Of a DNA stretch of 64,000 nucleotides, positions 34,737-43,468 are shown piece by piece (positions within the stretch are counted from its first letter, which is position 1; each line of letters begins with the position of its first letter). The notes below the pieces were generated by a model. It did not search any database and was not told where the DNA came from. It saw only the letters and a program-made list of their open reading frames with translations. Source of the stretch: an uncultured Myxococcales bacterium (GTDB lineage: Bacteria; Myxococcota_A; Polyangia; Polyangiales; Polyangiaceae); contig CALFEQ010000147.1 in assembly GCA_937949945.1 (NCBI GenBank), forward strand, positions 49,955-113,954, written 5' to 3'. Made by a program: the position numbers and the translations under genes.

Positions 34737-36176
34737 ATGACGGCGACGATGGGCGCGACGACGAGGCTCGATTTCGACGGATGGCTCTCGCCACGGTCGC
34801 GCGCCCGTACGGCCGAGGAGCTGGTCGGCGATCAGCGAGGCGCCGTCATGCTGACGGGCCTCTTCATGTCGTGCTTCCTCATCGGCGCGCTCTGGTTCAT
34901 CGTCGGCATCGGAGACACGATCGTCTTCCGCGACAAGATGCAGGAGGCCGCCGACGTCGGCGCGTTCTCGTCCGCGGCGCTCCAAGCGAAGGGGATGAAC
35001 TTCATCTCCCTTTGCAACCTCGTGATGCTCGTCGGGACGGTCATCCACATCGTCCTCGGCGTCATCAGCGACGTGAAGTTCGCGCAGGCGATCTACATCT
35101 GCTTCTACACGCTGGGCATCGGCTGCATCCCCGCCATCGCCGACTTCGAGGCCGCGTACCGCCGCTGGGACAGCTACTTCCGCGTGATGAGCCGAGGCTT
35201 CAAGGCCATCCACGTCGCGCAGAAGACCGCGTCGTACGCGTACCCCGCCCTCGGCGTCGTCGAGGCGTATCAGAACGGCGCCAAGTACGGCAACGACGCC
35301 CGGACGGGCCCCGTCAACGTGCTCGCCGTGAGCTCGTCGCTCATGCCCGGAGCCGCCGCGCGAGGGCTCGGCGCGACGAGCGTGAAGAAGGAAGGCCTGC
35401 CCGTCGAATCGAAGTCGTTCAACGACCTCTGCAAGAAGGTCGTCTCGTTCTCCACCACGCAAGCGGTCAACCTGCTCGGCATCGGCAAGTCGATGGGCGG
35501 CGGGCTCGGAGGCAAGGCGCTCAAGATCTTCAACGACCTCGTCGGAACGGTCCTCTCCGAGCGCTACTGCAACAAGACCCACCTCCACTTCGAGCCGCTC
35601 GGGCCGGGGTTCGACAGCTTCTGGGGAGAAGACGGGCCGTTCGTCGTGTACTCGGCCGCCTCGAACGGCAACGTCTGGATGCAGACGTGGGCGATCAACG
35701 CGGGGCCGAGGCTGAAGGACAGCTCCGAGAGCCGGGTCGCGTTCGCGAAGGGCAAGGGCTTCCGGCGGTACACGACCGAGCAAGGCTCCCTCGGGTACTT
35801 CGCGCAGGCCGAGATCTACTTCGACTGCGACGACAAATGGAGCTCCACCGTCTGCAACTTCCAGGACGGTGCGACCTACGCGATCAAGTGGCGCGCGCGC
35901 ATGCGACGCGTCGAGCTACCCGCGATCGCGAGCGGCGCCGTCGGCGCGGCGCTCGGCGCGCTCACGAACCTCCAAGCCTACAAGGACTTCAAGTCCGCCA
36001 TCGGAGACAAGATCGTCGACGTCCTGGGCGCGTCGGGCCTGACACGCACGGGCCTGAAGGTGCTCATCGACAACCTGCTCGGCGAGGTGCAAGGCAAGAT
36101 CACCGGACCGATCAAGGACGGCGCCGGGAACTTCGACCCGCAGCTCTCGGACTTCGGAATCATCCCCTACCACTGA
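34737..36176 (+). CDS. TadG-like pilus assembly protein
   Basis: A 479-residue protein. After a cytoplasmic leader comes QRGAVMLTGLFMSCFLIGALWF, then FRDKMQEAADVGAFSSAALQAKG. That pattern (membrane helix followed by a D/E-A-A-D-x-x-A stretch) is seen in TadG and related pilus proteins. A second hydrophobic region covers about residues 90-130. The long remainder is probably periplasmic with a few cysteines. Unlike classical TadG, no von Willebrand A motif was recognised. It lies between two TadE-like genes. Confidence 0.72.
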   Translation: MTATMGATTRLDFDGWLSPRSRARTAEELVGDQRGAVMLTGLFMSCFLIGALWFIVGIGDTIVFRDKMQEAADVGAFSSAALQAKGMNFISLCNLVMLVGTVIHIVLGVISDVKFAQAIYICFYTLGIGCIPAIADFEAAYRRWDSYFRVMSRGFKAIHVAQKTASYAYPALGVVEAYQNGAKYGNDARTGPVNVLAVSSSLMPGAAARGLGATSVKKEGLPVESKSFNDLCKKVVSFSTTQAVNLLGIGKSMGGGLGGKALKIFNDLVGTVLSERYCNKTHLHFEPLGPGFDSFWGEDGPFVVYSAASNGNVWMQTWAINAGPRLKDSSESRVAFAKGKGFRRYTTEQGSLGYFAQAEIYFDCDDKWSSTVCNFQDGATYAIKWRARMRRVELPAIASGAVGAALGALTNLQAYKDFKSAIGDKIVDVLGASGLTRTGLKVLIDNLLGEVQGKITGPIKDGAGNFDPQLSDFGIIPYH

Positions 36177-36185
36177 GAGGCCATC

Positions 36186-36755
36186 GTGAAGCTCGCACCC
36201 GACAGCAAGCGTCTCGTCCCGATCCGGCGGCGTGCAGCGTCACGAGGCGCTGCGATGGTCGAGGCCGTCATCGTCATCTCGACGATGGTCGTCTTCAGCG
36301 GGCTCATCATCTGGATGCGCCAGGCCTACGGCATGAAGCTCGACATGCAGCAGCAGACCCGCTCCGACGCGCTCTATTTCGCGTCGCACGGCTGCGAGGA
36401 CTCCGGAGGCGGCCTCGGAAGGACGGGCGGCGGCGGGACGGCCCCCACGCCCAACAGCCCCGCGGACACGGCGGCGGGCCGGACGCGACTGCCCGACTCG
36501 GCGGCCGTCAGCCGGAGCTGGAACAGCGCGTCGGCGACGATGAGCGGCACGGCGAGCGCGCAAGCCGCGTACGACGCGAACGCGCGCAACGGCGGGGCGA
36601 TCCGCTACGGCCGGATGAACCTCGTGAGCAACGTCTCCGCGGGCTCGTACGTGACGTGCAACGAGAAGAAGTACAACAGCCAGCTCACCGCCTGGTTCCA
36701 GTTCGGCCTCGATTTCCTCAGGTCGGGCGGCGGCGTGGCCGACCTGTTCCGGTGA
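36186..36755 (+). CDS. TadE/TadF-like pseudopilin
   Basis: A 189-residue protein from a GTG start with GAGAGG five bases upstream. A basic leader ends at SRG|AAMVEAVIVIS (Glu at +5), followed by a membrane helix and a soluble Ser/Gly/Ala-rich domain with two cysteines. Fourth protein of the locus with this processing motif; likely a minor pseudopilin. It is 9 bp after the TadG-like gene and 3 bp before the next. Confidence 0.8.
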   Translation: MKLAPDSKRLVPIRRRAASRGAAMVEAVIVISTMVVFSGLIIWMRQAYGMKLDMQQQTRSDALYFASHGCEDSGGGLGRTGGGGTAPTPNSPADTAAGRTRLPDSAAVSRSWNSASATMSGTASAQAAYDANARNGGAIRYGRMNLVSNVSAGSYVTCNEKKYNSQLTAWFQFGLDFLRSGGGVADLFR

Positions 36756-36758
36756 CCC

Positions 36759-37808
36759 ATGAGCTCCTGGTTCTCCTCTCTCCGAGTTCGGCCCGGTATC
36801 GGCGGCAGCATCTTCCGGCGCCGCACGCCGGAGAAGGCGAGGCACCTCCGGGGCATGGCGCGCGTCGCGGGATACTTCACGGTCCTCACGATCGCCTGCG
36901 GCGTCGTCACCGTCCGCCACGCGCGCGCGGAGTACCAGAATCAGACGCTCCGGTTCGGCCGGCAGATGCTCGAGCTCGCGAAGGCCGCGAACCACGAGGT
37001 CACGAAGATCGAGTTCAACGGCCAGCCCGTGCACATCGGCACGTCGGTCACCGAGGACCCGCCGGAGAAGGTGCTCGCCCGCTACGAGGAGTATTGCAAG
37101 GCGAACAAAGGGCAGCTCGACGACTTCTTCGATCTGGAGGGCGGCAAAGCGAAGCCGGGCGCGGCGAAGACGCCCGCCCCGCAGAAGGTGGACGGCCCCC
37201 AGGATTCGTCCGCGATCGCCAAGGCAGGCTTCGTCCGCGCCGAAGACGAGAAGGACGGCTCCGGGACGGTCGTGTGCTTCGTGAAGGGGCCGCGGAGCAA
37301 GTCGACGACGAAGGAGGCGTTCGAGTCCTTCATGGCGACCGGCGAGCTCGGCGCCTTCGGCGAGCTCCGCTTCGCCTACGCGAGCAAAGGCCCGAGCGGC
37401 AAGACGCTCGTCCTCACCGCGTGGACGGACTCCACGTTCAACCTGCGTGACATGATGCCGGAGGAGGGGCAGGACGCGCCGGGCGAGGACTTCCCGGAGA
37501 TCCCGCGCGTCCCGAACTCGACGCGCGTGATGTCGGCGAAGGCGGCTGGCACGCCGTACGCGGTGAACGTCTACAAGACGACCGACGCGCCTGCGAAGAC
37601 GCTCGCGTTCTTCGACGCGGAGATGAAGGCGCGCGGCTGGTTCACCTACGACCCCGAGATGAGCGAGCCGGAGGACAAGGGGCTCGGGCGTGCGTACATG
37701 AAGAACGCCGTCGTCCTGACCGTCGGCACGTCGAAGCAAGAGGACGGCAACTTCGTCGCGCTGGGCCTCGCCGGCGTAGCCGCCGACGACAAGCTCGGCC
37801 GTAGGTGA
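36759..37808 (+). CDS. Tad-locus membrane-anchored protein, unknown function
   Basis: A 349-residue protein with a basic N-terminus, one membrane helix (about residues 35-55) and a large periplasmic part. Two similar alpha/beta segments may be present, the second beginning near STRVMSAKAAGTPYAVNVYKT. No family recognised. Its position between the pseudopilin gene (3-bp gap) and the cytochrome-like gene (6-bp gap) implies a role tied to the pilus. Confidence 0.72.
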   Translation: MSSWFSSLRVRPGIGGSIFRRRTPEKARHLRGMARVAGYFTVLTIACGVVTVRHARAEYQNQTLRFGRQMLELAKAANHEVTKIEFNGQPVHIGTSVTEDPPEKVLARYEEYCKANKGQLDDFFDLEGGKAKPGAAKTPAPQKVDGPQDSSAIAKAGFVRAEDEKDGSGTVVCFVKGPRSKSTTKEAFESFMATGELGAFGELRFAYASKGPSGKTLVLTAWTDSTFNLRDMMPEEGQDAPGEDFPEIPRVPNSTRVMSAKAAGTPYAVNVYKTTDAPAKTLAFFDAEMKARGWFTYDPEMSEPEDKGLGRAYMKNAVVLTVGTSKQEDGNFVALGLAGVAADDKLGRR

Positions 37809-37814
37809 GGTGGC

Positions 37815-38216
37815 ATGCGGAGGCGCGTTCGATCGATGCTCCGAGCGAGACCCAGGGGTACGCTGCTCCTCGCGTCCGCGATCGTGCTCGCGGCGACCGC
37901 GGCGGCCTCCGACGGTCACGCGGCGAGGACCACGCTCCTCCAGAACCTGATGAAGCGGATGAACGCGGTCGCGGCGTCCGGACGGCTCGCGGCGACGGCG
38001 CAGGTCCTCAACGTCGTGAAGTCGATGGGGCCCGAAGAGTACGCGCAGTGGAAGCCGATCGCGGAGAAGGCGCGGGCGGCTGCGCTGGCGGGCGACGCCG
38101 TCGCGATGAAGTCGGCGTGCAACGCCTGCCACGATCAGTACCGCGAGGCGTACCGGAACAAGTACGGCTCGAAGGGCTCCGGCGACAAAGGGCCCGTGCC
38201 CGTCGATCCGGAGTGA
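37815..38216 (+). CDS. Class II cytochrome c-like protein within the Tad locus
   Basis: A 133-residue exported protein: signal peptide (about residues 1-36, ending near HAA), an all-helical domain and a heme motif CNACHDQYREAYRNKY near the C-terminus, as in class II cytochromes c. A Lys/Gly/Pro tail of 15 residues follows. It is closely related in its ending to the lipoprotein at 25343-25888, but here it is soluble and periplasmic. The gene is 6 bp after its predecessor and so in the pilus operon, which is unusual for a Tad locus. Confidence 0.82.
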   Translation: MRRRVRSMLRARPRGTLLLASAIVLAATAAASDGHAARTTLLQNLMKRMNAVAASGRLAATAQVLNVVKSMGPEEYAQWKPIAEKARAAALAGDAVAMKSACNACHDQYREAYRNKYGSKGSGDKGPVPVDPE

Positions 38217-38309
38217 CGCTCACGCGGGCGCGCCTGCGCTCACGGGGCCGGAGACGGACGGTCTCCCACGCTTCCCGCCCTCTGGCGCGGCGTGTACCAT
38301 TGGGTGCGG

Positions 38310-39104
38310 ATGAACAAGCGGGCCCTCTTCATCGCGCTCGTCGTGGGGGTGTTGGGCGCGTTCCTCCTGATCCTCTATCAACGGCGCTTCGAGATCGAGG
38401 CTTCGGGGGGCGAGAAGATCAAGCTCCTCATGGCCGTGAAGAGGATCGAGCGGGGCAAGCCGATCACGGAGGACGTCATCGCGGTCCGCGAGATCCCCGT
38501 GGCCTACGTCGACGATCGCGCCATCCGAGAGTCGGAGAAGAGCAAGATCCTCGGGCTCAGAGTCGGCAACACGGTGAGAGAGCAGCAGCTCTTGTTGTGG
38601 AGCGATCTGACCGCGACGGACGAGCGCAAGGACCTGTCCTCGCTCGTCCTCCCCGGCTACCGCGCCGTGTCGATCAAGGCGGCCCGCGACGACACGAGCA
38701 TCGCCCTCATCAAGCCCGGCGACTACGTCGACGTCATCGGCGTGCTCGGGTCCGGCTCCGCGGGGGGCGAGGCGAAGAACGCCGTCGTCCTCCTCCAACG
38801 TGTGCTCGTCCTGGCGACCGGGACCGACACCTCTCCCGATCAGGCGAAGGAGAGCAAGGAGTTGAACCCGTACGCGTCGGAGAACCTCCTCACCCTCAGC
38901 CTCACCCTGACGGAAGCCCAGGTCCTCGCGCTGGCGGCCGAGCGCGGTCGGCTGGCCGTCGCCGTCCGACACCCCGACGACCAGGCGCGGACGAGCGGCA
39001 TCGTCGACCTGAACATCAACCAGATCGTCGACGAGAAGGAGCGCGCGAAGATCCGGAACGTCCGGACCGGTCCTCGCGAGATCACTGCCCCCGGCGCGCA
39101 CTGA
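38310..39104 (+). CDS. cpaB: CpaB/RcpC pilus assembly protein
   Basis: A 264-residue periplasmic protein anchored by an N-terminal helix (ALFIALVVGVLGAFLLIL). A SAF-like domain begins at KLLMAVKRIERGKPITEDVI, and the RcpC/CpaB domain with YRAVSIKAARDDTSIALIKPGDYVDV follows. CpaB connects the secretin with the inner-membrane platform of Tad pili. The ATG at 38310 gives a usual short leader. It is immediately followed (3-bp gap) by the secretin gene. Confidence 0.93.
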   Translation: MNKRALFIALVVGVLGAFLLILYQRRFEIEASGGEKIKLLMAVKRIERGKPITEDVIAVREIPVAYVDDRAIRESEKSKILGLRVGNTVREQQLLLWSDLTATDERKDLSSLVLPGYRAVSIKAARDDTSIALIKPGDYVDVIGVLGSGSAGGEAKNAVVLLQRVLVLATGTDTSPDQAKESKELNPYASENLLTLSLTLTEAQVLALAAERGRLAVAVRHPDDQARTSGIVDLNINQIVDEKERAKIRNVRTGPREITAPGAH

Positions 39105-39107
39105 CGC

Positions 39108-40529
39108 ATGAAGAACGACGAGCGACGTGACGATCGCCCCGAGGTCTGCGCGAAGCGCAGCCGACGTCCCCAGAGGGCGAGGACTGGACGGAGCGTCGGC
39201 GGTTGGGCCTCCGCCGTGAGAGCGCGCGTTGCCGCCGTCGCGGCGGCGACCGCCATCGCCACGCCTCTGCTTCTCTCGGCTTCGCCGCGCGAGGCGTGGG
39301 CGCAGAAGGGCGGCCACCACGAGGAGATCACGCTCGCGATCGGCGAGACGCGCACGCTCTCCGCGGTGGGGATCCGGGAGTACTCCGAGGGCGTGAAGGG
39401 CATCGTGGACGTGATCCCGACGCCCGACGGCAAGACCTTCATCCTCACGGGCAAGAGGGAGGGCACGACGACCCTCCTTCTCATCAGCAACACGGGCCAG
39501 CAGACGAGCTACGAGATCAACGTCGCGCGCCGGAACGTCGCGCTCGTCGAGCGCGAGGTCCAGGAGCTCATCAAGGACATCTCCGGCCCGAAGACCCGGC
39601 GCATCGGCGCGCGCGTCTTCATCGACGGCGCCGTCGCGACGCCTGCCGAGAAGGCGCGGGTCGATCAGATCGCGGCGCTCTACGGCGATCAGGTGCAGTC
39701 GATCGTCACGGTCGGTCGCTTCGAGGAGCGCAAGCTGCTCGTGCGCCTCGACTTCTTCTTCGTCCAGTACGAAAGGTCGTCGGGGTACAACGTCGGCCTC
39801 GGGTGGCCCGCGACGATCGGCGGAGCGTCGCCGAACGGGCAGCCCGTCTTCCAGAACGCCTACACCTTCGACTTCATCACGCAGACCTCGACGACGGCGC
39901 AGGCGCAGATCGTCAACCAACCGATGCCGCGGCTCGACATCGCCGCGCGGCGAGGCTGGGTGAAGATCGCGAAGCAGTCGAGCATCATCACCGCGAACGG
40001 CAACGAGGCCACGTTCCAGGCCGGCGGCGAGGTGAACTTCGTCGTCCGAACGGGCTTCCAGGCGACGCTCTACCCCGTGAAGTTCGGCACGAACGTCACG
40101 GTCCTGCCCCGGTACGACTCGAACACACGTGACGTCGAGCTGAAGCTCGCGGCCGACGTCGCCGACCTCACCCCGCCGACGGTCACCGACGGCCCGCCGG
40201 GGAGGACCACGACGAAGCTCGAGACGCAGGCGACGCTGAAGCTCGGTCAGGCGCTGATCCTCTCCGGGATCAAGACGGCGTCGCAGCGGCACGCGGTGAA
40301 CGGCCTCCCGGGCCTGTCCGAGATCCCGATCCTCGGCCTGCTCTTCGGGAGCCACTCCAACGACAAGCAGGAGGTCGAGGGCGCCGTCTTCATCGTGCCG
40401 AGCATCGTCGACACCGTCCCGAAGAGCGCGCTCGAGCTCATCAACAACGCCATGACGACGTACAAGGAGTACTCGGGCGACATCGAGTACGTGGACGCGT
40501 ATCCGAAGACACCGCCAAACGCGAAGTAG
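39108..40529 (+). CDS. cpaC: CpaC/RcpA outer-membrane secretin
   Basis: A 473-residue secretin with an unusually long Arg-rich leader (about 40 residues) before a signal peptide cut near AWAQ. An N-terminal CpaC/BON-like region starts at EITLAIGETRTL. The secretin core contains LPGLSEIPILGLLFGSHSNDKQEVEGAVFIVP, the typical C-terminal strand pair. It forms the outer-membrane channel of the pilus. Confidence 0.94.
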   Translation: MKNDERRDDRPEVCAKRSRRPQRARTGRSVGGWASAVRARVAAVAAATAIATPLLLSASPREAWAQKGGHHEEITLAIGETRTLSAVGIREYSEGVKGIVDVIPTPDGKTFILTGKREGTTTLLLISNTGQQTSYEINVARRNVALVEREVQELIKDISGPKTRRIGARVFIDGAVATPAEKARVDQIAALYGDQVQSIVTVGRFEERKLLVRLDFFFVQYERSSGYNVGLGWPATIGGASPNGQPVFQNAYTFDFITQTSTTAQAQIVNQPMPRLDIAARRGWVKIAKQSSIITANGNEATFQAGGEVNFVVRTGFQATLYPVKFGTNVTVLPRYDSNTRDVELKLAADVADLTPPTVTDGPPGRTTTKLETQATLKLGQALILSGIKTASQRHAVNGLPGLSEIPILGLLFGSHSNDKQEVEGAVFIVPSIVDTVPKSALELINNAMTTYKEYSGDIEYVDAYPKTPPNAK

Positions 40530-40602
40530 CGAGGGCTCGGAAAGCTCCTCGTCGAGCGGGACCGAGAGCTAGAATTCCGCGGAGATCCGAACGAGAAGCG
40601 CG

Positions 40603-42402
40603 ATGCACCTGCAAGTCGTCGTTCAATCAGACGCGGGCATTCAGCGGACGGAGCTGTATCCGGCCAGCGGGCCCCTCACGATTGGCCGGCACCCGCAGTG
40701 TTCGCTACGCCTCGACAGCGATCTCGTCTCCCGCCAGCACGCCGTCGTGAGCGCCGGCCAGGGCGTGCTCCGCGTCGAGGACGTCTCCACGAACGGTACG
40801 ATCGCCGGCGACCTGCTCCTGCGGCGCGACGCCGTCGAGGTGCCCTACGGGACGCCGATCGTCGTCGGCGACTACACGGTCTTCGTCTACGCGGTCGACG
40901 CGCAGGGGAACCCGATCGCCCCCGCGGCCCACCATCCCCACCAGGCCGACACGCGCCAGCGGCCGCCACCGCACACGACCACGTCGAACGGCATGCGCGC
41001 CCGCGCCCCGACGGTGACGGGGGCGGTGCCGCTCCCCAACCTCCCGCCGATGAACCCGGTCATCGCGCACGTGGGCTCGCAGCCGGGCCCGAAGGGGGTT
41101 CACCTCCCCGCCCGTGGCGAAGACGACCGGCAGAAGGCGGAGAGCGCCCTCCGGCGCGAGATCCACAAGCAGCTCCTCGAGCACCTCGACCTCGCCACGG
41201 TCGACCCGACGAAGCTCGACGATCCGTCGATGCGGCCGAAGGTGCTCAACGCGCTCCGGCGGATCGTCGCGAACCTCGACTCGCGGATCCCGCCCGACAT
41301 CGATCGCGAAGCCCTCGTCGGCGAGCTCGCGGACGAGGCGCTCGGCCTGGGACCGCTCGAGCGATTCCTTTCGGACAACACGATCAGCGAGATCATGGTC
41401 GTGGATCCGAACACGATCTACATCGAGCAGAACGGCAAGATTCAGCTGTCGAATGCTCGCTTCACGGACGACGAGCGCGTGCGCGCCGTCATCGAGCGCA
41501 TCGTGACGCCGCTCGGCCGCCGTATCGACGAGTCCTCGCCGCTCGTCGACGCGCGCCTCAAGGACGGGAGCCGCGTCAACGCCGTCATCCGTCCGATCGC
41601 GCTCCGCGGATCGTGCATCACGATCCGCAAGTTCTCGAAGGTCCCCCTCACGCTCGAGAAGCTCATCAGCTTCGGCTCGCTCAACGAGCGCATGGCCCGC
41701 TTCCTCGTGCGGTGCGTGCAGGCGAAGAAGAACATCGTCATCTCCGGCGGCACGGGCTCCGGTAAGACGACGCTCCTCAACGTGCTCTCGGGCGCGATCC
41801 CTCCGGACGAGCGCATCGTCACCATCGAGGACGCCGCGGAGCTCCAGCTCAAGCAGCCGCACGTCGTCTCGATGGAGACGCGCCCCGCGAACCTCGAAGG
41901 GCGTGGCGAGTACACGATCCGCGACCTCGTGAAGAACGCGCTCCGCATGCGCCCCGACCGCATCGTCGTCGGCGAGTGTCGTGGCGGCGAGGCGCTCGAC
42001 ATGCTCCAGGCGATGAACACGGGCCACGACGGCTCGCTCACGACGACGCACGCGAACTCGCCGGAGGAGGCGATCAGCCGCCTCGAGACGCTCGTCTTGA
42101 TGAGCGGCGTCGATCTGCCGCTCCGCGCCATCCGCGATCAGATCGCGTCGGCCGTGCACATCATCGTGCAGCAGAGCCGCCTCTCGGACGGCTCCCGCAA
42201 GGTGACCGCGATCAGCGAGGTCACCGGCATCGACTCGGAGACCAACGAGATCGAGCTCCGGCCGATCTTCCAGTTCGTGCGCACCGGCACGGGCCCGAAG
42301 GGCGAGGTGCTCGGCGAGTTCCGCGCGACCGGCTACCTGCCGAGCTTCCTCAACACGTTCATCGTGATGGGTCTCGTGAAGAAAGGGCAGCCGTACCTAT
42401 GA
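40603..42402 (+). CDS. cpaF: FHA-CpaF fusion ATPase of the Tad pilus
   Basis: A 599-residue protein. Residues 1-95 form an FHA domain with the phosphothreonine-binding signature GRHPQCSL, SRQHAVV and STNGT. A His/Pro-rich linker follows (about 105-170), then the CpaF/TadA core: Walker A GGTGSGKT near residue 383, Asp box, Walker B RPDRIVVGECRGGEA and the His box TTTHANS. The ATPase powers pilus assembly, and the FHA domain suggests recruitment by a phosphorylated partner. Its stop overlaps the tadB ATG. Such a fusion is not the standard TadA layout. Confidence 0.94.
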   Translation: MHLQVVVQSDAGIQRTELYPASGPLTIGRHPQCSLRLDSDLVSRQHAVVSAGQGVLRVEDVSTNGTIAGDLLLRRDAVEVPYGTPIVVGDYTVFVYAVDAQGNPIAPAAHHPHQADTRQRPPPHTTTSNGMRARAPTVTGAVPLPNLPPMNPVIAHVGSQPGPKGVHLPARGEDDRQKAESALRREIHKQLLEHLDLATVDPTKLDDPSMRPKVLNALRRIVANLDSRIPPDIDREALVGELADEALGLGPLERFLSDNTISEIMVVDPNTIYIEQNGKIQLSNARFTDDERVRAVIERIVTPLGRRIDESSPLVDARLKDGSRVNAVIRPIALRGSCITIRKFSKVPLTLEKLISFGSLNERMARFLVRCVQAKKNIVISGGTGSGKTTLLNVLSGAIPPDERIVTIEDAAELQLKQPHVVSMETRPANLEGRGEYTIRDLVKNALRMRPDRIVVGECRGGEALDMLQAMNTGHDGSLTTTHANSPEEAISRLETLVLMSGVDLPLRAIRDQIASAVHIIVQQSRLSDGSRKVTAISEVTGIDSETNEIELRPIFQFVRTGTGPKGEVLGEFRATGYLPSFLNTFIVMGLVKKGQPYL

Positions 42403-43274
42403 GCCTCGGCGACGTCTCGCAGACCACGCAGGTGCTCAAGTGGGCGAGCCTCGGCGTGACGGCGCTCGCGCTCTTCTTCGGCACCTGGGCCGCCGCGGCC
42501 GATCAGTCGGGCCCCATCTATCGGTACGCAGCCCGCTACTGCGCGTCGCTCGAACGAAAGCTCCGCCCGATGTTCATCTTCACGCCGGGGCGGCTCATCG
42601 CGTACGGCCAGGCCGCCGCGATGTTCCTGGTGCTCGCGGCGCACGCGGTGCTCACGATCGACTACTGGTACGTCCTCCTCTTCATCATCGCGGTCGCACC
42701 GAGCGCGTACATCGAGTACATGCGCCGAAAGCGCGTCGAGAAGATCGAGGAGCAGCTCGACGGCTTCATCCTCGCGCTGGCGAACGCGCTCAAGTCGACG
42801 CCGAGCATCGGCGCGGCGTTCCACTCCGTCGCGACGGTCATCTCGGACCCGATGCGCCAGGAGGTCGATCTCGCGATCAAAGAGATGAAGGTCGGCGCGA
42901 CGCTCGATCAGGCCCTCCTCCACATGGCCGCGCGCGTCGGGAGCCGGCAGCTCGACTCGGCGCTCAGCGCCATCCTGATCGGCAGGCAGGTCGGCGGCAA
43001 CCTCCCGAAGGTGCTCGAGACGACCGCGGCGACCCTGCGCGAGATGCACCGCCTCGAGGGCGTCGTCCGCACGAAGACGGCAGAAGGCAAGGCGCAGCTC
43101 TGGGTGATCGCGCTCATGCCCTTCGGCCTGCTCCTCATCCTGAACGCGTTCTGGCCCGGCTACTTCGAGCCGCTCACCAAGAACATCATGGGCTACGTCA
43201 TCATCATCGTGTGCACGGCGTGCTGGGTCGCGAGCATCGTGCTCGCGCGGAAGGTGTTGAACGTGGACATTTGA
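42399..43274 (+). CDS. tadB: TadB inner-membrane platform protein
   Basis: A 291-residue polytopic protein of the T2SSF family. It has an N-terminal helix, a pair around residues 65-105, then the conserved cytoplasmic domain (EEQLDGFILALANALKSTPSI, LIGRQVGGNLPKVLE) and two C-terminal helices. Start ATG overlaps the ATPase stop by 4 bp. It pairs with TadC across a repeat-bearing gap. Confidence 0.93.
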   Translation: MSLGDVSQTTQVLKWASLGVTALALFFGTWAAAADQSGPIYRYAARYCASLERKLRPMFIFTPGRLIAYGQAAAMFLVLAAHAVLTIDYWYVLLFIIAVAPSAYIEYMRRKRVEKIEEQLDGFILALANALKSTPSIGAAFHSVATVISDPMRQEVDLAIKEMKVGATLDQALLHMAARVGSRQLDSALSAILIGRQVGGNLPKVLETTAATLREMHRLEGVVRTKTAEGKAQLWVIALMPFGLLLILNAFWPGYFEPLTKNIMGYVIIIVCTACWVASIVLARKVLNVDI

Positions 43275-43281
43275 GGCGGAA

Positions 43282-43462
43282 GGCTCCGGGCTCCAGGCTC
43301 CAGTTCGTTGGAGCTCCGACTCGGCGTCCCGGTCACGGTTTCGAACTTCGAGCTCCGAGAAGAGAGAGAAGAACAGAAGAACCTGGATTCGCTGATGTCG
43401 ACCGCTCGATGTGACCAAGCCACTCCGCCCCCTGGAGCCTGGAGCCTGGAGCCTGGAGCCTG
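43282..43462. repeat. Inverted pair of heptamer arrays between tadB and tadC
   Basis: At 43282-43303 about three copies of GGCTCC(A/G), and at 43431-43462 four to five copies of CCTGGAG, in opposite orientation. The two arms could pair over about 20 bp in a transcript, folding the 127 bases between them into a loop. The same arrangement recurs at 44403-44573. Confidence 0.8.
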
Positions 43463-43468
43463 ACTGCC

